Origin: Aeromicrobium choanae
GTDB lineage: Bacteria; Actinomycetota; Actinomycetes; Propionibacteriales; Nocardioidaceae
Length of the DNA stretch: 64,000 bases
Reading direction: 5' to 3'
Assembly (NCBI RefSeq): GCF_900167475.1
Contig: NZ_LT796768.1
Location: forward strand, 930,001 to 994,000
The notes under the pieces are model-generated. The model was not told the origin of the DNA, made no database searches, and was given only the letters and a program-made list of their open reading frames with translations. Below, piece by piece: positions 44,971-55,941 of this stretch. The stretch's first letter is position 1, and each line of letters starts with the position of its first letter. The position numbers and the translations under genes were made by a program.

Positions 44971-46493
44971 GAGACGCTCCTCTCCCGGGTGACCTTCACG
45001 CCCTGATCCAGGACGGTGCCGCGGTCCAGCTGGCGCTTGAGGATCTTGCCCGTCGAGCCCTTCGGCAGCTCGCGGACCTCCTGGTAGATGCGCGGCACCT
45101 TGTAGCCGGCGAGGCGCTCCTCCAGCCAGGCGCGCAGCTGCGCGGTGTCGACCTCACGGCCGGGATGCGTCGCGAAGACGGCCGCGACCTCCTCCCCCAG
45201 CCGGTCGTCGGGCACGCCGATCACGGCGACCTCCCGCAGGTCGGGGTGCGTGTAGAGGACCTCTTCGATCTCGCGCGGGTAGACGTTGTAGCCGCCGCGG
45301 ATGACCAGGTCCTTCTTCCGGTCGAGGATCCAGATGTCGCCGTCCTCGTCCTGCTTGCCGATGTCGCCGGTGAGGAACCACTCGCCGCGCATGACCTCGG
45401 CCGTGGCCTCGGGCCGGCGCCAGTAGCCCTTCATGATGACGGGGCCCGCGAGCGCGACCTCGCCCCGCTCGCCCGGCGCCACGGGGTTGCCCTCGGGATC
45501 GACGACGCACGCCTTCATCTGCGAGAGAGCCGGTCCGACCGAGCCCTCCTTGCGGCGGACGCTGAGCTTGGCCGACGTGCCGGCGCCCGTGGTCTCGCTG
45601 AGGCCGTAGCCGTCCAGCACGCGGCAGCCGAAGCGCTCGCGGAACGCGTCGGCGACGGCCAGCGGGAGCGCGGCGCCTCCGGAGAGGGCGTGAGTCAGGC
45701 TCGCGAGGTCGTCGCGCGAGAGCTCGACGTCAGCGTGGAGCATCGCGTTCCACATCGTCGGGACGCCCGCCAGCACCGTCAGCTGGTGCGCGGCGGCCAT
45801 CCTCAGCAGCGCCTCGCCGCTGAAGGGACGCAGCAGCGACAGGCTCGCGCCGACGTGGAACGTCGCCATCATCACGCAGACCTGCCCGAAGACGTGGAAG
45901 AGCGGCAGCGCCGTCCCGACCCGGTCCGAGCTGTCGCTGCCGAGCGTGCCCGAGACGATCTCGGCACAGGCCGCGAGGTTGCCGTGCGTGAGCTCGGCAC
46001 CCTTGGGCTTGCCCGTGGTGCCCGACGTGTAGAGCAGGACGGCGGTGTCGTCCGTCTCCCTCGCGCGGGGCAGGTCCAGGTCGGCGCCCGGCCCCATTTC
46101 GATGTCACCGGCCTCCAAGGTCCACAGCTCGACGCCGGTGGCCTCGGCGGCCCGCCGGGCGACCTCGGCCGTCTCGTGCCACGCGATCGCGAGCGAGCAC
46201 TCGGCGTCGGTGAGGAAGTACTCCAGCTCGACGGCGGTCGACGCGGAGTTCACCGTCACGCCGACCGCACCCACGGCGAGGATCGCCTGGTGGACGACGG
46301 CGAACTCCTGGGAGGTCGGCGCCACGAGCAGCACCCGGTCACCGGGCTGCACCTCGGCGCGCACCAGGCGGTCGGCCCAGGCGGTCGCGAGGTCGCGCAC
46401 CTGCGCGTAGGTCCAGGACTGGTCGCCCACGCGCAGCGCGATGCTGTCCGGAGCGTTCCGGGCGTGGTCCCACAGGCGATCGACGGCGTTCAT
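44967..46493 (-). CDS. acyl-CoA synthetase (ANL superfamily)
   Basis: CoA ligase of 508 aa. The P-loop is LLYTSGTTGKPKGAELTH (about 154-171), A5 is GYGLSETTGA, A8 is DRKKDLVIRGGYNVYPREIEE and the C-terminal lysine is in GSTGKILKR. By eye it is a paralogue of 53193-54710 (both have VPTMWNAMLHA). It activates the acid imported by the transporter genes upstream. ATG 46493 has GGAG ahead. Its GTGA overlap with the kinase gene supports sequential action: CoA ligation, then phosphorylation. Confidence 0.89.
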   Translation of the reverse strand: MNAVDRLWDHARNAPDSIALRVGDQSWTYAQVRDLATAWADRLVRAEVQPGDRVLLVAPTSQEFAVVHQAILAVGAVGVTVNSASTAVELEYFLTDAECSLAIAWHETAEVARRAAEATGVELWTLEAGDIEMGPGADLDLPRARETDDTAVLLYTSGTTGKPKGAELTHGNLAACAEIVSGTLGSDSSDRVGTALPLFHVFGQVCVMMATFHVGASLSLLRPFSGEALLRMAAAHQLTVLAGVPTMWNAMLHADVELSRDDLASLTHALSGGAALPLAVADAFRERFGCRVLDGYGLSETTGAGTSAKLSVRRKEGSVGPALSQMKACVVDPEGNPVAPGERGEVALAGPVIMKGYWRRPEATAEVMRGEWFLTGDIGKQDEDGDIWILDRKKDLVIRGGYNVYPREIEEVLYTHPDLREVAVIGVPDDRLGEEVAAVFATHPGREVDTAQLRAWLEERLAGYKVPRIYQEVRELPKGSTGKILKRQLDRGTVLDQGVKVTRERSVS

Positions 46494-46541
46494 GTCATGG
46501 CTCCTCTCGCTCCGGCAGGAGCGATCGACGGGGTGGAGGGA

Positions 46542-47345
46542 TCAGTGCGCGGCGACGGGCTCGTGGCGTGCACGCCAGCGGCTCCCGCCCAGCGTCGGCA
46601 CGGCCGACAGCAACGCCTTCGTGTACTCCTGCTGCGGCGAATCGAACACGGCATCGGCCGTGCCCGCCTCGACCATCTCGCCGTGCCGCATCACGTAGAC
46701 GTGATCGGCCAGGTAGCGGATCACCGACAGGTCGTGCGAGATGTAGAGCATCGAGACGTCGAGCTCACGCTGCAGCTGGCGCAGCAGGTTGAGGATGCGT
46801 GCCTGCACCGAGACGTCGAGCGACGCGGTGACCTCGTCGAGGATCATCAGCGACGGCTCGAGGGCCAGGGCACGGGCGATCGACACGCGCTGCAGCTGAC
46901 CACCCGAGAGCTGGTGGGGGTAGCGGCGCATGGCGGCCTTCGGCACGCCCACCTTGTCCAGCAGGTCCAGTGCCGTCACGGCGCACGACTGCGAGGTGAT
47001 CCGCTTGCCGGTGGCGACGCTGACGGCCTCCTGCACGGCCATGGCGATCTCCATGCGCGGGTTGAGCGAGGCGTGCGGGTCCTGGAACACCAGCTGGGCC
47101 TTGCCGCGCAGGAGGCGCAGCGCCTTGCCCTTCGGGTTGGTCACGTCGGCGCCGTCGAGCAGGATCCGGCCCTTGGTCACCGGCGTCAGGCCGATCGCGG
47201 CGCGCGCGATGGACGACTTGCCCGAGCCGGACTCGCCGACCAGGCCCACGGTCGAGCCCGTGGGGACGGTCAGGTTGATGCCCTTGACCGCCGTGAACGG
47301 GGGCGGGCCCGGGTAGGTGACTTCGACGTTCTCCAGCTCAAGCAT
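46542..47345 (-). CDS. ABC transporter ATP-binding protein, DppF/OppF type
   Basis: A 267-aa ATPase. Walker A GESGSGKSS (about 37-45), Q-loop LVFQDPHASLNP, signature LSGGQLQR, Walker B LMILDEVTASLD, switch MLYISHDLSVI. Shorter than the left-hand importer's partner because the C-terminal cysteine-rich extension is missing. The ATG lies eight bases inside the preceding ATPase gene. It serves the transporter core of the catabolic regulon. Confidence 0.91.
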   Translation of the reverse strand: MLELENVEVTYPGPPPFTAVKGINLTVPTGSTVGLVGESGSGKSSIARAAIGLTPVTKGRILLDGADVTNPKGKALRLLRGKAQLVFQDPHASLNPRMEIAMAVQEAVSVATGKRITSQSCAVTALDLLDKVGVPKAAMRRYPHQLSGGQLQRVSIARALALEPSLMILDEVTASLDVSVQARILNLLRQLQRELDVSMLYISHDLSVIRYLADHVYVMRHGEMVEAGTADAVFDSPQQEYTKALLSAVPTLGGSRWRARHEPVAAH

Positions 47346-48204
47346 GGTTCATCTCCCGTTCGACGTCGAACTGCCCGTCCTCGATCGTCACGAGGTCCTC
47401 GGTGCGGTCGGTGTTGAGGTCCGGGACCGCGCGAATCAGTCCCTGCGTGTAGGGGTGGTCGGGCCCCGAGAGCAGCTTCGCCGTGGTGAGGTCCTCCACG
47501 ATCTCGCCGCGGAACATCACGATGATCCGGTCGCACACCTCCGACAGCAGGGAGATGTTGTGCGAGATCAGCAGCACGGCGCTGCCCTTGCGGTCGTTGA
47601 GGTCGCACAGCAGCTGCATGACCTGGGCCTGCACCGTCACGTCGAGTGCGGTGGTCGGCTCGTCGGCCAGGATCAGGCTCGGCTCGCCCATCAGGCCCAT
47701 CGCGATCATCGTGCGCTGGCGCATGCCGCCGGAGAGCTCGTGCGGGTACTGCTTGAGCCGCTTGGCGGGCTCGGTGATGTGCACGTCCTCGAGGCTGCGG
47801 ATGGCCAGGTCGCGGGCCTCCTTCTTCGACAGGCCCTTGTGCTCGCGCACGGTCTCGATCATCTGCGCCCCGATCTTGCGGGCGGGGTTGAGCGAGGACA
47901 TGGGGTCCTGGAAGACCATGGCCAGGTCCGTGCCGAGCACGGTCCGCAGCTCGCGGTCCGAGCCGTTCACGAGGTCATGGCCGTCGTAGTCGACCCGGTC
48001 CGCGGTCATGCTCAGGCCCTTGGGCAGCAGCCGCGACACGGCCAGCGAGGTGAGGGTCTTGCCGCTTCCGGACTCCCCCACGATGCCGACGATCTCGCCG
48101 CGCTTGAGCGAGAAGGAGACGTTGCGCACCAGCGGCGGGACGTCGTCGCGGCCCTCGATGGTGATCGAGAGATTGCGCACGTCGAGCAAGGTGTCGTCGT
48201 TCAT
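47338..48204 (-). CDS. ABC transporter ATP-binding protein, DppD/OppD type
   Basis: A 288-aa ATPase. Walker A GESGSGKTL (about 40-48), Q-loop VFQDPMSSLNP, signature LSGGMRQR, Walker B LILADEPTTALD, switch LLISHNISLL, where the residue after His is Asn rather than the usual Asp. The ATG at 48204 follows AGGAAGGG and overlaps the permease stop (ATGA). The C-terminal oligopeptide extension is short. Confidence 0.91.
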   Translation of the reverse strand: MNDDTLLDVRNLSITIEGRDDVPPLVRNVSFSLKRGEIVGIVGESGSGKTLTSLAVSRLLPKGLSMTADRVDYDGHDLVNGSDRELRTVLGTDLAMVFQDPMSSLNPARKIGAQMIETVREHKGLSKKEARDLAIRSLEDVHITEPAKRLKQYPHELSGGMRQRTMIAMGLMGEPSLILADEPTTALDVTVQAQVMQLLCDLNDRKGSAVLLISHNISLLSEVCDRIIVMFRGEIVEDLTTAKLLSGPDHPYTQGLIRAVPDLNTDRTEDLVTIEDGQFDVEREMNHA

Positions 48205-49175
48205 GGGCGTCCCTTCCTGGTCTCGGTCTCCATGCCGGGGTCGAGGGTGATCTCGGGCTCGATCGCGGCTGACGCCGCGCCGGAGCGCCGGAACTTCGAG
48301 CGGAACAGGCTGGGCCGCTCGTTCCACAGCACGGGGTTGACCGCGCGGGCCAAGGCGTCACCGAAGAGGTTGACCGCGAGGCCGGTGATGAGGATCAGCA
48401 CCGCGGGCACGAGCGCCGCGTACGGGTTGAGGTAGAAGTTCTTGACGCCGTCGGTGAGCATCTGGCCCCAGTCGAACTGCGGCGACTGGATGCCCAGTCC
48501 CAGGAAGCTCAGCGAGGACATCGCCATGATCCCCTCGGCGACGGTCGTGAAGGTCACGATCACGAGGCTGTCGGCCACGTTGCGCCCGACGTACCGGGTG
48601 CCGATGCCCGACCGGCTGACGCCCACGACCTGGGCGGCGGACATGTAGTCGCGCACCATGACCGAGTCGACGAGGCTGTAGGTGAAGCGGGCGAAGTGCG
48701 GCGTGAACGCCACGCCGATGGCCAGCACGGCACCCTTGGCGCCGACGCCGACGATCGCGACGACCACGACGGCCAGCAGGATGTCGCCGAAGCCCATCAT
48801 CGTGTCGATGACGGTGGCGCCGACCCTGCGGACACGAGGCCCGCCGGCGGCGATCAGACCGCCGATGAGCCCGCCGACCACCATCGCGAACAGCACGGCG
48901 GCCGACGCGTAGAGGATCGAGAGCCGGGTCGCGGCCAGCGTGCGGGTGAAGATGTCGCGGCCCAGGGCGTCGGTGCCGAAGCGGAACTCCGCGGACGGTC
49001 CCTCGCTCGAGCGGGCCATGTCGCTGACGACGGCCTGCTCGCCGAAGCCGTTCGGGCCCATGATCACCAGGACCGTCAGGCCGAGCAGGATGAGGCCGGA
49101 GATGATGCCGGTCGGCGTCGCGAGGAACGCCTTGAACATCTGCTTGGCGCTGCTCTCGCGCTTGTGCTGCTTCAT
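48201..49175 (-). CDS. ABC transporter permease, DppC/OppC type
   Basis: A 324-aa permease. The OppC-type start has a cytoplasmic leader (KQHKRESSAKQMFKAF), a first membrane segment (GIISGLILLGLTVLVIM) and the FGTDALGRDIFTRTLAA motif. The conserved cytoplasmic EAA-type loop (SAAQVVGVSRSGIGTRYV) is recognisable. ATG 49175 overlaps the upstream permease stop. The N-terminal hydrophobic segment is followed by an extracytoplasmic stretch of about 40 residues. Confidence 0.91.
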   Translation of the reverse strand: MKQHKRESSAKQMFKAFLATPTGIISGLILLGLTVLVIMGPNGFGEQAVVSDMARSSEGPSAEFRFGTDALGRDIFTRTLAATRLSILYASAAVLFAMVVGGLIGGLIAAGGPRVRRVGATVIDTMMGFGDILLAVVVVAIVGVGAKGAVLAIGVAFTPHFARFTYSLVDSVMVRDYMSAAQVVGVSRSGIGTRYVGRNVADSLVIVTFTTVAEGIMAMSSLSFLGLGIQSPQFDWGQMLTDGVKNFYLNPYAALVPAVLILITGLAVNLFGDALARAVNPVLWNERPSLFRSKFRRSGAASAAIEPEITLDPGMETETRKGRP

Positions 49176-50113
49176 CGGCCCGCCTCCATGGTCCGGGGAT
49201 CGACGATCCCGAGGATGATGTCCACCAGCGCGTTGACCACGACCACCGCGAAGCCGAGCACCAGGACGATGCCCTGCACGACCGGGTAGTCGCCGACGAG
49301 GACGCTGTGGACGAGGGTGGTGCCCAGGCCCAGCCGGGCGAAGACCTGCTCGACGATGACCGCGCCACCGAGCAGGCTGGCGAACGTCACGCCGCCCATC
49401 GCCAGCATCGTGGTGATCGAGTTGGGGAACACGTGCGCGAGGTAGAGCTTGCGCGTCGGCAGCCGCTTGCTGCGTGCGGTGCGGACGTACGGCGACTCCA
49501 GCACCTCCAGCGTGCGGACGCGGACGAGTCGGGCGATCGAGGCCGCCGGCCGGATCGCGATGGCGATCGCCGGCAGCACGGCCGCGTTGAGCGACCCGGA
49601 GCCCGCGACCGGGAAGATCTGCCACGTCACGGCGAAGAAGAACGCCAGGAACGTCGCGATCAGGTACTGCGGGATCGAGGCCATCGCACCGGTCGAGCCA
49701 CTGAAGATGACCTCGAACGCGCGGTGACCGTTGCGGGTCATCACGGCGCCGATGATGCCCATCGGCAGGCCGACCAGCAGGATGATCGCCATGCCGAAGA
49801 CGGCCAGCTGGGCGGTGGGCCCGATCTTCTGGGCGATCTCGTCGGTGACCGGCTGGCTCGTCGCGAAGGACGTGCCCATGTCACCGCGGAGGAGCCCGCC
49901 GACGTAGTCGAGGAACTGCTGGTACATGGGCTGGTCGAGGCCGAGGCGCTCACGAGCGACCTGCACGGCCTGCTCGTCCGCGTCCATGCCGGCCACGAGC
50001 CGGGCGGGATCGCCCGGGGCCAGGTGCATCATCAGGAACGTGAGGGTGGTGATCGCCACCAGCACGAAGGCGAGCCGGACGAGCCGGGACACCAGGAACC
50101 GACGCCATTTCAT
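49172..50113 (-). CDS. ABC transporter permease, DppB/OppB type
   Basis: A 313-aa permease and the first gene of the operon running to the kinase at 43948. The start reads RRFLVSRLVRLAFVLV (membrane segment), then APGDPARLVAGMDADEQAV, the family pattern. The cytoplasmic EAA-type loop reads SPYVRTARSKRLPTRKLYLAHV. Operator 50231-50244 lies about 117 bp upstream in a 215-bp intergenic region. Confidence 0.91.
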   Translation of the reverse strand: MKWRRFLVSRLVRLAFVLVAITTLTFLMMHLAPGDPARLVAGMDADEQAVQVARERLGLDQPMYQQFLDYVGGLLRGDMGTSFATSQPVTDEIAQKIGPTAQLAVFGMAIILLVGLPMGIIGAVMTRNGHRAFEVIFSGSTGAMASIPQYLIATFLAFFFAVTWQIFPVAGSGSLNAAVLPAIAIAIRPAASIARLVRVRTLEVLESPYVRTARSKRLPTRKLYLAHVFPNSITTMLAMGGVTFASLLGGAVIVEQVFARLGLGTTLVHSVLVGDYPVVQGIVLVLGFAVVVVNALVDIILGIVDPRTMEAGR

Positions 50114-50230
50114 GTCACATCGTCTCCATCAGCATTGGTCGATCTCCTGGGAGGGTTCGGGGGGGGTTCTGGGGGTGCGAACGGGTTGCGCGGGCAGGCC
50201 TATGCCGTCCGTCACACCCTAATTCATAGT

Positions 50231-50244
50231 TGAAACCAAGTTCA
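50231..50244. promoter_or_regulatory. operator TGAAACCAAGTTCA (site 7)
   Basis: TGAAA-N4-GTTCA palindrome upstream of the permease-to-kinase operon, in the same region as the terminator of the dehydrogenase gene. Reverse complement of site 6. Confidence 0.78.
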
Positions 50245-50283
50245 GTTCACGGGGTGTAGGTACCGCCCCGGCGGCTGGCGCCA

Positions 50284-50318
50284 GGTGGCTGGGAACAGGG
50301 AAAGCGTCCCCAGCCACC
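50284..50318 (-). terminator. hairpin terminator after the ACAD10/11-like gene
   Basis: GGTGGCTGGG pairs with CCCAGCCACC around a loop of about 15 bases, about 10 bases beyond the dehydrogenase stop at 50329. Confidence 0.65.
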
Positions 50319-50328
50319 CGTTGCCGGT

Positions 50329-51564
50329 TCAGGCGCGAGCGTCCCGCTCGTTCGTGCGGCGGCGCAGCTCGACGCGGGCGAGGGTGCGCTTGTGGACCTC
50401 GTCGGGGCCGTCGGCGATCCGCAGGGTGCGCTGGTGGGCGTAGAACGAGGCGAGCGGGAAGTCGTCGGTGACGCCACCGCCGCCGTGGACCTGGATCGCC
50501 CGGTCGATGATCTTCAGCGCGATCTCGGGCGCCTTGACCTTGATCGCGGCGATCTCCACCCGGGCCTTCTGGTTGCCGACGGTGTCCATCAGCCACGCCG
50601 TCTTGAGCACCAGCAGGCGGGTCGCCTCGATCTCGATGCGGGCCTCGGCGATCCAGTCCTGGATGTTCGACCGGTCCGCGACCGGCTGACCGAACGTGGT
50701 CCGCGACTGAGCGCGGTCGATCATCAGGTCCAACGCCCGCTCGGCCATGCCGATCGAGCGCATGCAGTGATGGATCCGGCCCGGACCCAGACGGGCCTGG
50801 CTGATCATGAAGCCATCGCCCTCACCGGCCAGCAGCGCCGTCTTGGGAACCCGGACGTCCTCGAACAGGATCTCCGCGTGGCCCTCACGGTCCAGGTAGC
50901 CGAACACCGGCAGACCCCGCACCACGGTCACGCCCGGGGTGTCGATCGGGACGACCATCATCGACTGCTGACGGTGCGTCTCGGCCTCGAGGTTGGTCTT
51001 GCCCATCACGATCAGGACCTTGCAGTTCGCGTGCAGCGCGTTCGACGCGAACCACTTGCGGCCGTTGAGGACGTACTCGTCGCCGTCGGGAACCATCCGC
51101 AGCTCGACATTCGTCGCGTCCGAGCTCGCCACGGCCGGCTCGGTCATGCAGAACGCCGACGCCATCTCACCGGCGAGCAGCGGCTTGAGGTACTTCTCCT
51201 TGTGCTCGGCGGTGCCGAACAGCTGCAGCACCTCCATGTTCCCGGTGTCCGGAGCGTTGCAGTTGATCGCCTCCGGAGCCAGGTACGGGCTACGACCCGT
51301 GATCTCCGCCAACGGCGCGTACTCGAGGTTGCTGAGGCCGGGCGAGCCCCACTCCTCGTTCTTGTGCGGGTGGAACAGGTTCCACAGACCCAGCGAACGC
51401 GCCGTCTTCTTCAGGTCCTCCAGCACCGGCGGGTGGAAGTTCGGGTTGCCCGACTCGGCCATCTGCTGGTGGTACACGGCCTCGGCCGGGTAGACGTGCT
51501 CGTCCATGAAGGCGAGTAACCGCTCCTGGTACTCCTTGGCGGTGTCGGAGAGTTCGAAATGCAT
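50329..51564 (-). CDS. acyl-CoA dehydrogenase, ACAD10/ACAD11-like (paralogue 2)
   Basis: A 411-aa flavoenzyme paralogous to 32424-33641 (shared [47 protein letters not shown]). The active-site loop again reads IADGPDEVH. This is the sequence type of mammalian ACAD10/11 dehydrogenase domains, which act on 4-phosphohydroxyacyl-CoA. It follows the SDR gene (60-bp gap) and shares operator 52487-52500 upstream of that gene. ATG 51564 has AAGGAG ahead. Confidence 0.86.
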   Translation of the reverse strand: MHFELSDTAKEYQERLLAFMDEHVYPAEAVYHQQMAESGNPNFHPPVLEDLKKTARSLGLWNLFHPHKNEEWGSPGLSNLEYAPLAEITGRSPYLAPEAINCNAPDTGNMEVLQLFGTAEHKEKYLKPLLAGEMASAFCMTEPAVASSDATNVELRMVPDGDEYVLNGRKWFASNALHANCKVLIVMGKTNLEAETHRQQSMMVVPIDTPGVTVVRGLPVFGYLDREGHAEILFEDVRVPKTALLAGEGDGFMISQARLGPGRIHHCMRSIGMAERALDLMIDRAQSRTTFGQPVADRSNIQDWIAEARIEIEATRLLVLKTAWLMDTVGNQKARVEIAAIKVKAPEIALKIIDRAIQVHGGGGVTDDFPLASFYAHQRTLRIADGPDEVHKRTLARVELRRRTNERDARA

Positions 51565-51624
51565 GGGTCAGCTCCTTGCTGGTCGCGTCGGTGTCGACGA
51601 GGTGGAATCAGGCGGGTGAGGGGA

Positions 51625-52434
<810 letters not shown>

Positions 52435-52486
52435 GCTGTTCCTCCGAGTCGCGTGACGTGGTTCACAGTGCACCGTCATCATAATC

Positions 52487-52500
52487 TGAAGTCGGACTCA
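52487..52500. promoter_or_regulatory. operator TGAAGTCGGACTCA (site 8)
   Basis: TGAAG-N4-ACTCA, with one mismatch in the right arm, 53 bp upstream of the SDR start and only a few bases beyond the stop of the HAD gene (52504). Confidence 0.6.
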
Positions 52501-52503
52501 AGT

Positions 52504-53192
52504 TCAAGTCGTCGGGACGGACGAGTCCGCGTCCAGCGTCCCGGGCGCCAGCCCGAGCAGCTCCGTGAGCGCGGGGATCGTCTCCGCCGCGTCGCGGTGC
52601 ACGATCCCGCCCAGGCCCAGCGCCGCGGCCGCACGGATGTTCATCGCGAGGTCGTCGATCATGATCGCCTCGGAGGGCCTGACGCCCAGTCGCTCGCACG
52701 CGATCTCGTAAAGCGCACGCGAGGGCTTGCGAACCCCCTCACGGCCCGAGATCGCCTGAACGTCGAACAGCTCGTCGAGGCCGTGCCCCGTGTAGCAGTC
52801 GCGGCCGAGCGAGTTCGAGACCAGCGCCACCGCGATCCCCTCGTCCTTCAGTCGCCGCACGAGCCCTGTCATCGCGTGGTCCGGGTGCAGGTCGCGTTGC
52901 ATGCGGGCGATGAGGCCCTGCGACTCCACGGTGGTCCCGCGTGCCGCGAGCGCCCGCGCGACCGCCTCCTCGAAGGCCTCGTCCTCGATGCGGCCGCACT
53001 CGTGGTCGACGAGGGCGGCACGGGCCTCCTCGTCGTCGGTCAGCGCACGCACGAGGGCGTCCGGATCGCCGCACTCCTCGCGGCTGAAGCGCTCGAACGA
53101 GGCGAAGACGCTGCCGGTGAGCACTCCCCCGAAGTCGAACAGCACCGCGCGGGGCGGCTCGGCGGAGGCGACGACGTCCGCGGCGGTGGCCG

Positions 53193-53196
<4 letters not shown>
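52504..53196 (-). CDS. HAD-family protein, ACAD10 N-terminal-domain-like
   Basis: A 230-aa HAD (subfamily IA) protein. Motif I is VLFDFGGVLTG, with nucleophile D21 but Gly at the +2 position, where phosphatases usually have Asp. Motif II is LVSNSLG, motif III has KPSRALYE, and motif IV is IMIDDLAMN. This start and the SVFASFERF segment resemble the HAD domain of mammalian ACAD10. The missing Asp suggests altered phosphatase activity or a scaffolding role. GTG 53196 overlaps the CoA ligase stop. Paired with a kinase and dehydrogenase as separate genes. Confidence 0.78.
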
Positions 53197-54710
<1,514 letters not shown>

Positions 54711-54766
54711 GCGTCGTCCTTCGATCAGCCTCGGTGTGACGCGCCTCATGGGGCTGCATCACAAGA

Positions 54767-54780
54767 TGAACTTGGGTTCA
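54767..54780. promoter_or_regulatory. operator TGAACTTGGGTTCA (site 9)
   Basis: TGAAC-N4-GTTCA palindrome between the divergent CoA ligase and thioesterase genes. It is the most symmetrical of the set and is placed to control both directions. Confidence 0.8.
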
Positions 54781-54840
54781 ATTTTAATATCGTATCCCGC
54801 GGGCCCCCGCCTGACCACCCCGGACGACTCCACCGCCACA

Positions 54841-54854
54841 TGAGGGCGGATTCA
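54841..54854. promoter_or_regulatory. weak operator-like TGAGGGCGGATTCA
   Basis: Matches the consensus in the right arm only, 22 bp before the thioesterase ATG. Possibly a degenerate copy. Confidence 0.4.
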
Positions 54855-54875
54855 ACTCTGGGTAGGGTGGCGCCC

Positions 54876-55379
54876 ATGCACACCGTTGCCCGGCCCACCA
54901 TGGACCAGATCGACGCCCTCGGCACCGCGCTCTCGCTGGTCGCCCTTCCCGAGTTCGAGGACGGGAACGGTCACGTCAACGTCGGCCACTACTACCGGCT
55001 CCACATGGAGGCCGGCGACGCGGCGTTCCAGCGCCTGGGATTCGACGAGGAGTACCGAGACCGCACCGGCCACAGTGTCTTCAGCGTCGAGCACCACATC
55101 AAGTTCCTCGACGAGTCGCTCGTCGGCGACGAGCTCTCGGTGCACCTGCGCCTGCTGGGCGTGAGCGCGAAGGCGCTGCACGCGCAGACCATCTTGGTGA
55201 ACCGCTCCCGCGGGACCGTGGCCAACACGCTGGAGTTCCTCGAGCTGCACGTCGACCTCACCACCCGCCGCACCACGGCCATGCCGCAGCACCTCGTCGC
55301 GCCCCTGGAGGCCCTGCGCGACGAGCATGCCGCCCTGCCGTGGGGGCTTCCGCTGGCCGGACCCCTCGGCGTCCGCTGA
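54876..55379 (+). CDS. hotdog-fold acyl-CoA thioesterase family protein
   Basis: A 167-aa protein of the same family as 16459-16971 (shared DxNGHVNV, HxxYRLHMEAGDAAFQRL, LEFLELHVDLTTRRT). The active-site pattern EDGNGHVNVGHYYRLHM is at about residues 27-43. Divergent from the CoA ligase-HAD operon and probably in the same regulon (site 54767-54780 and weak site 54841). It could release free acid from an unproductive CoA ester, balancing the ligases. Confidence 0.76.
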   Translation: MHTVARPTMDQIDALGTALSLVALPEFEDGNGHVNVGHYYRLHMEAGDAAFQRLGFDEEYRDRTGHSVFSVEHHIKFLDESLVGDELSVHLRLLGVSAKALHAQTILVNRSRGTVANTLEFLELHVDLTTRRTTAMPQHLVAPLEALRDEHAALPWGLPLAGPLGVR

Positions 55380-55443
55380 GCCCGTCGCGCCCTGCGCCTG
55401 CGTTCGTGCTCGGCTAGCGTCGAGTCGTCGGACAGGAGGGGCG

Positions 55444-55938
55444 ATGCCGGACACGAACGAGCCCGAGCGAACCCCCGACGGTCACTTCCTGGTGATCGGC
55501 GGACGGCGGTGGCGCGCGAGTGACCCCGCGATCCCCGGTCCGCTGCGCCAGGAGCTCGTCGACGAGTTGATGAGCGCCCGCCGCGCGGTGAAGGCCGGAG
55601 AGCCGGACGCCCGCGATCGGGTCGGCGACGCGAAGGTCGCCCTCGGTGAGCGCGGCCGGCCGTGGTGGGAGGAGCCCACCGACCACTCGCTCGCCACGCG
55701 CTCCGAGGCGGCCGTCCGCGCCCTGCTGCGCCACCGCGACGGCACCACGATCTGCCCCAGCGACGTCGCTCGGGTCGTGGGCGGCGACCACTGGCGGCGC
55801 CACATGGACGCGGTGCGCGAGGTCGCCGACGCCCTCGCCGGGACCGGAGCCGTCGTCGTCACCCAGCGCGGCGAGACCGTCACCGCGACGACGGCGAAGG
55901 GGCCGGTCCGGATCGGACGCGGCGACCGCTTCGCCTGA
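55444..55938 (+). CDS. DUF3253 domain protein
   Basis: A 164-aa soluble protein. The C-terminal half (about 85-140) matches the DUF3253 pattern: VRALLRHRDGTTICPSDVARVVGGDHWRRHMDAVREVA, a winged-helix-like segment. The N-terminal half is short and starts HFLVIGGRRWRASDPAIP. Its function is not known. AGGAGGGG precedes ATG 55444. It is convergent with the subtilase gene, separated by three bases. It is not part of the catabolic regulon by sequence. Confidence 0.75.
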   Translation: MPDTNEPERTPDGHFLVIGGRRWRASDPAIPGPLRQELVDELMSARRAVKAGEPDARDRVGDAKVALGERGRPWWEEPTDHSLATRSEAAVRALLRHRDGTTICPSDVARVVGGDHWRRHMDAVREVADALAGTGAVVVTQRGETVTATTAKGPVRIGRGDRFA

Positions 55939-55941
55939 CCG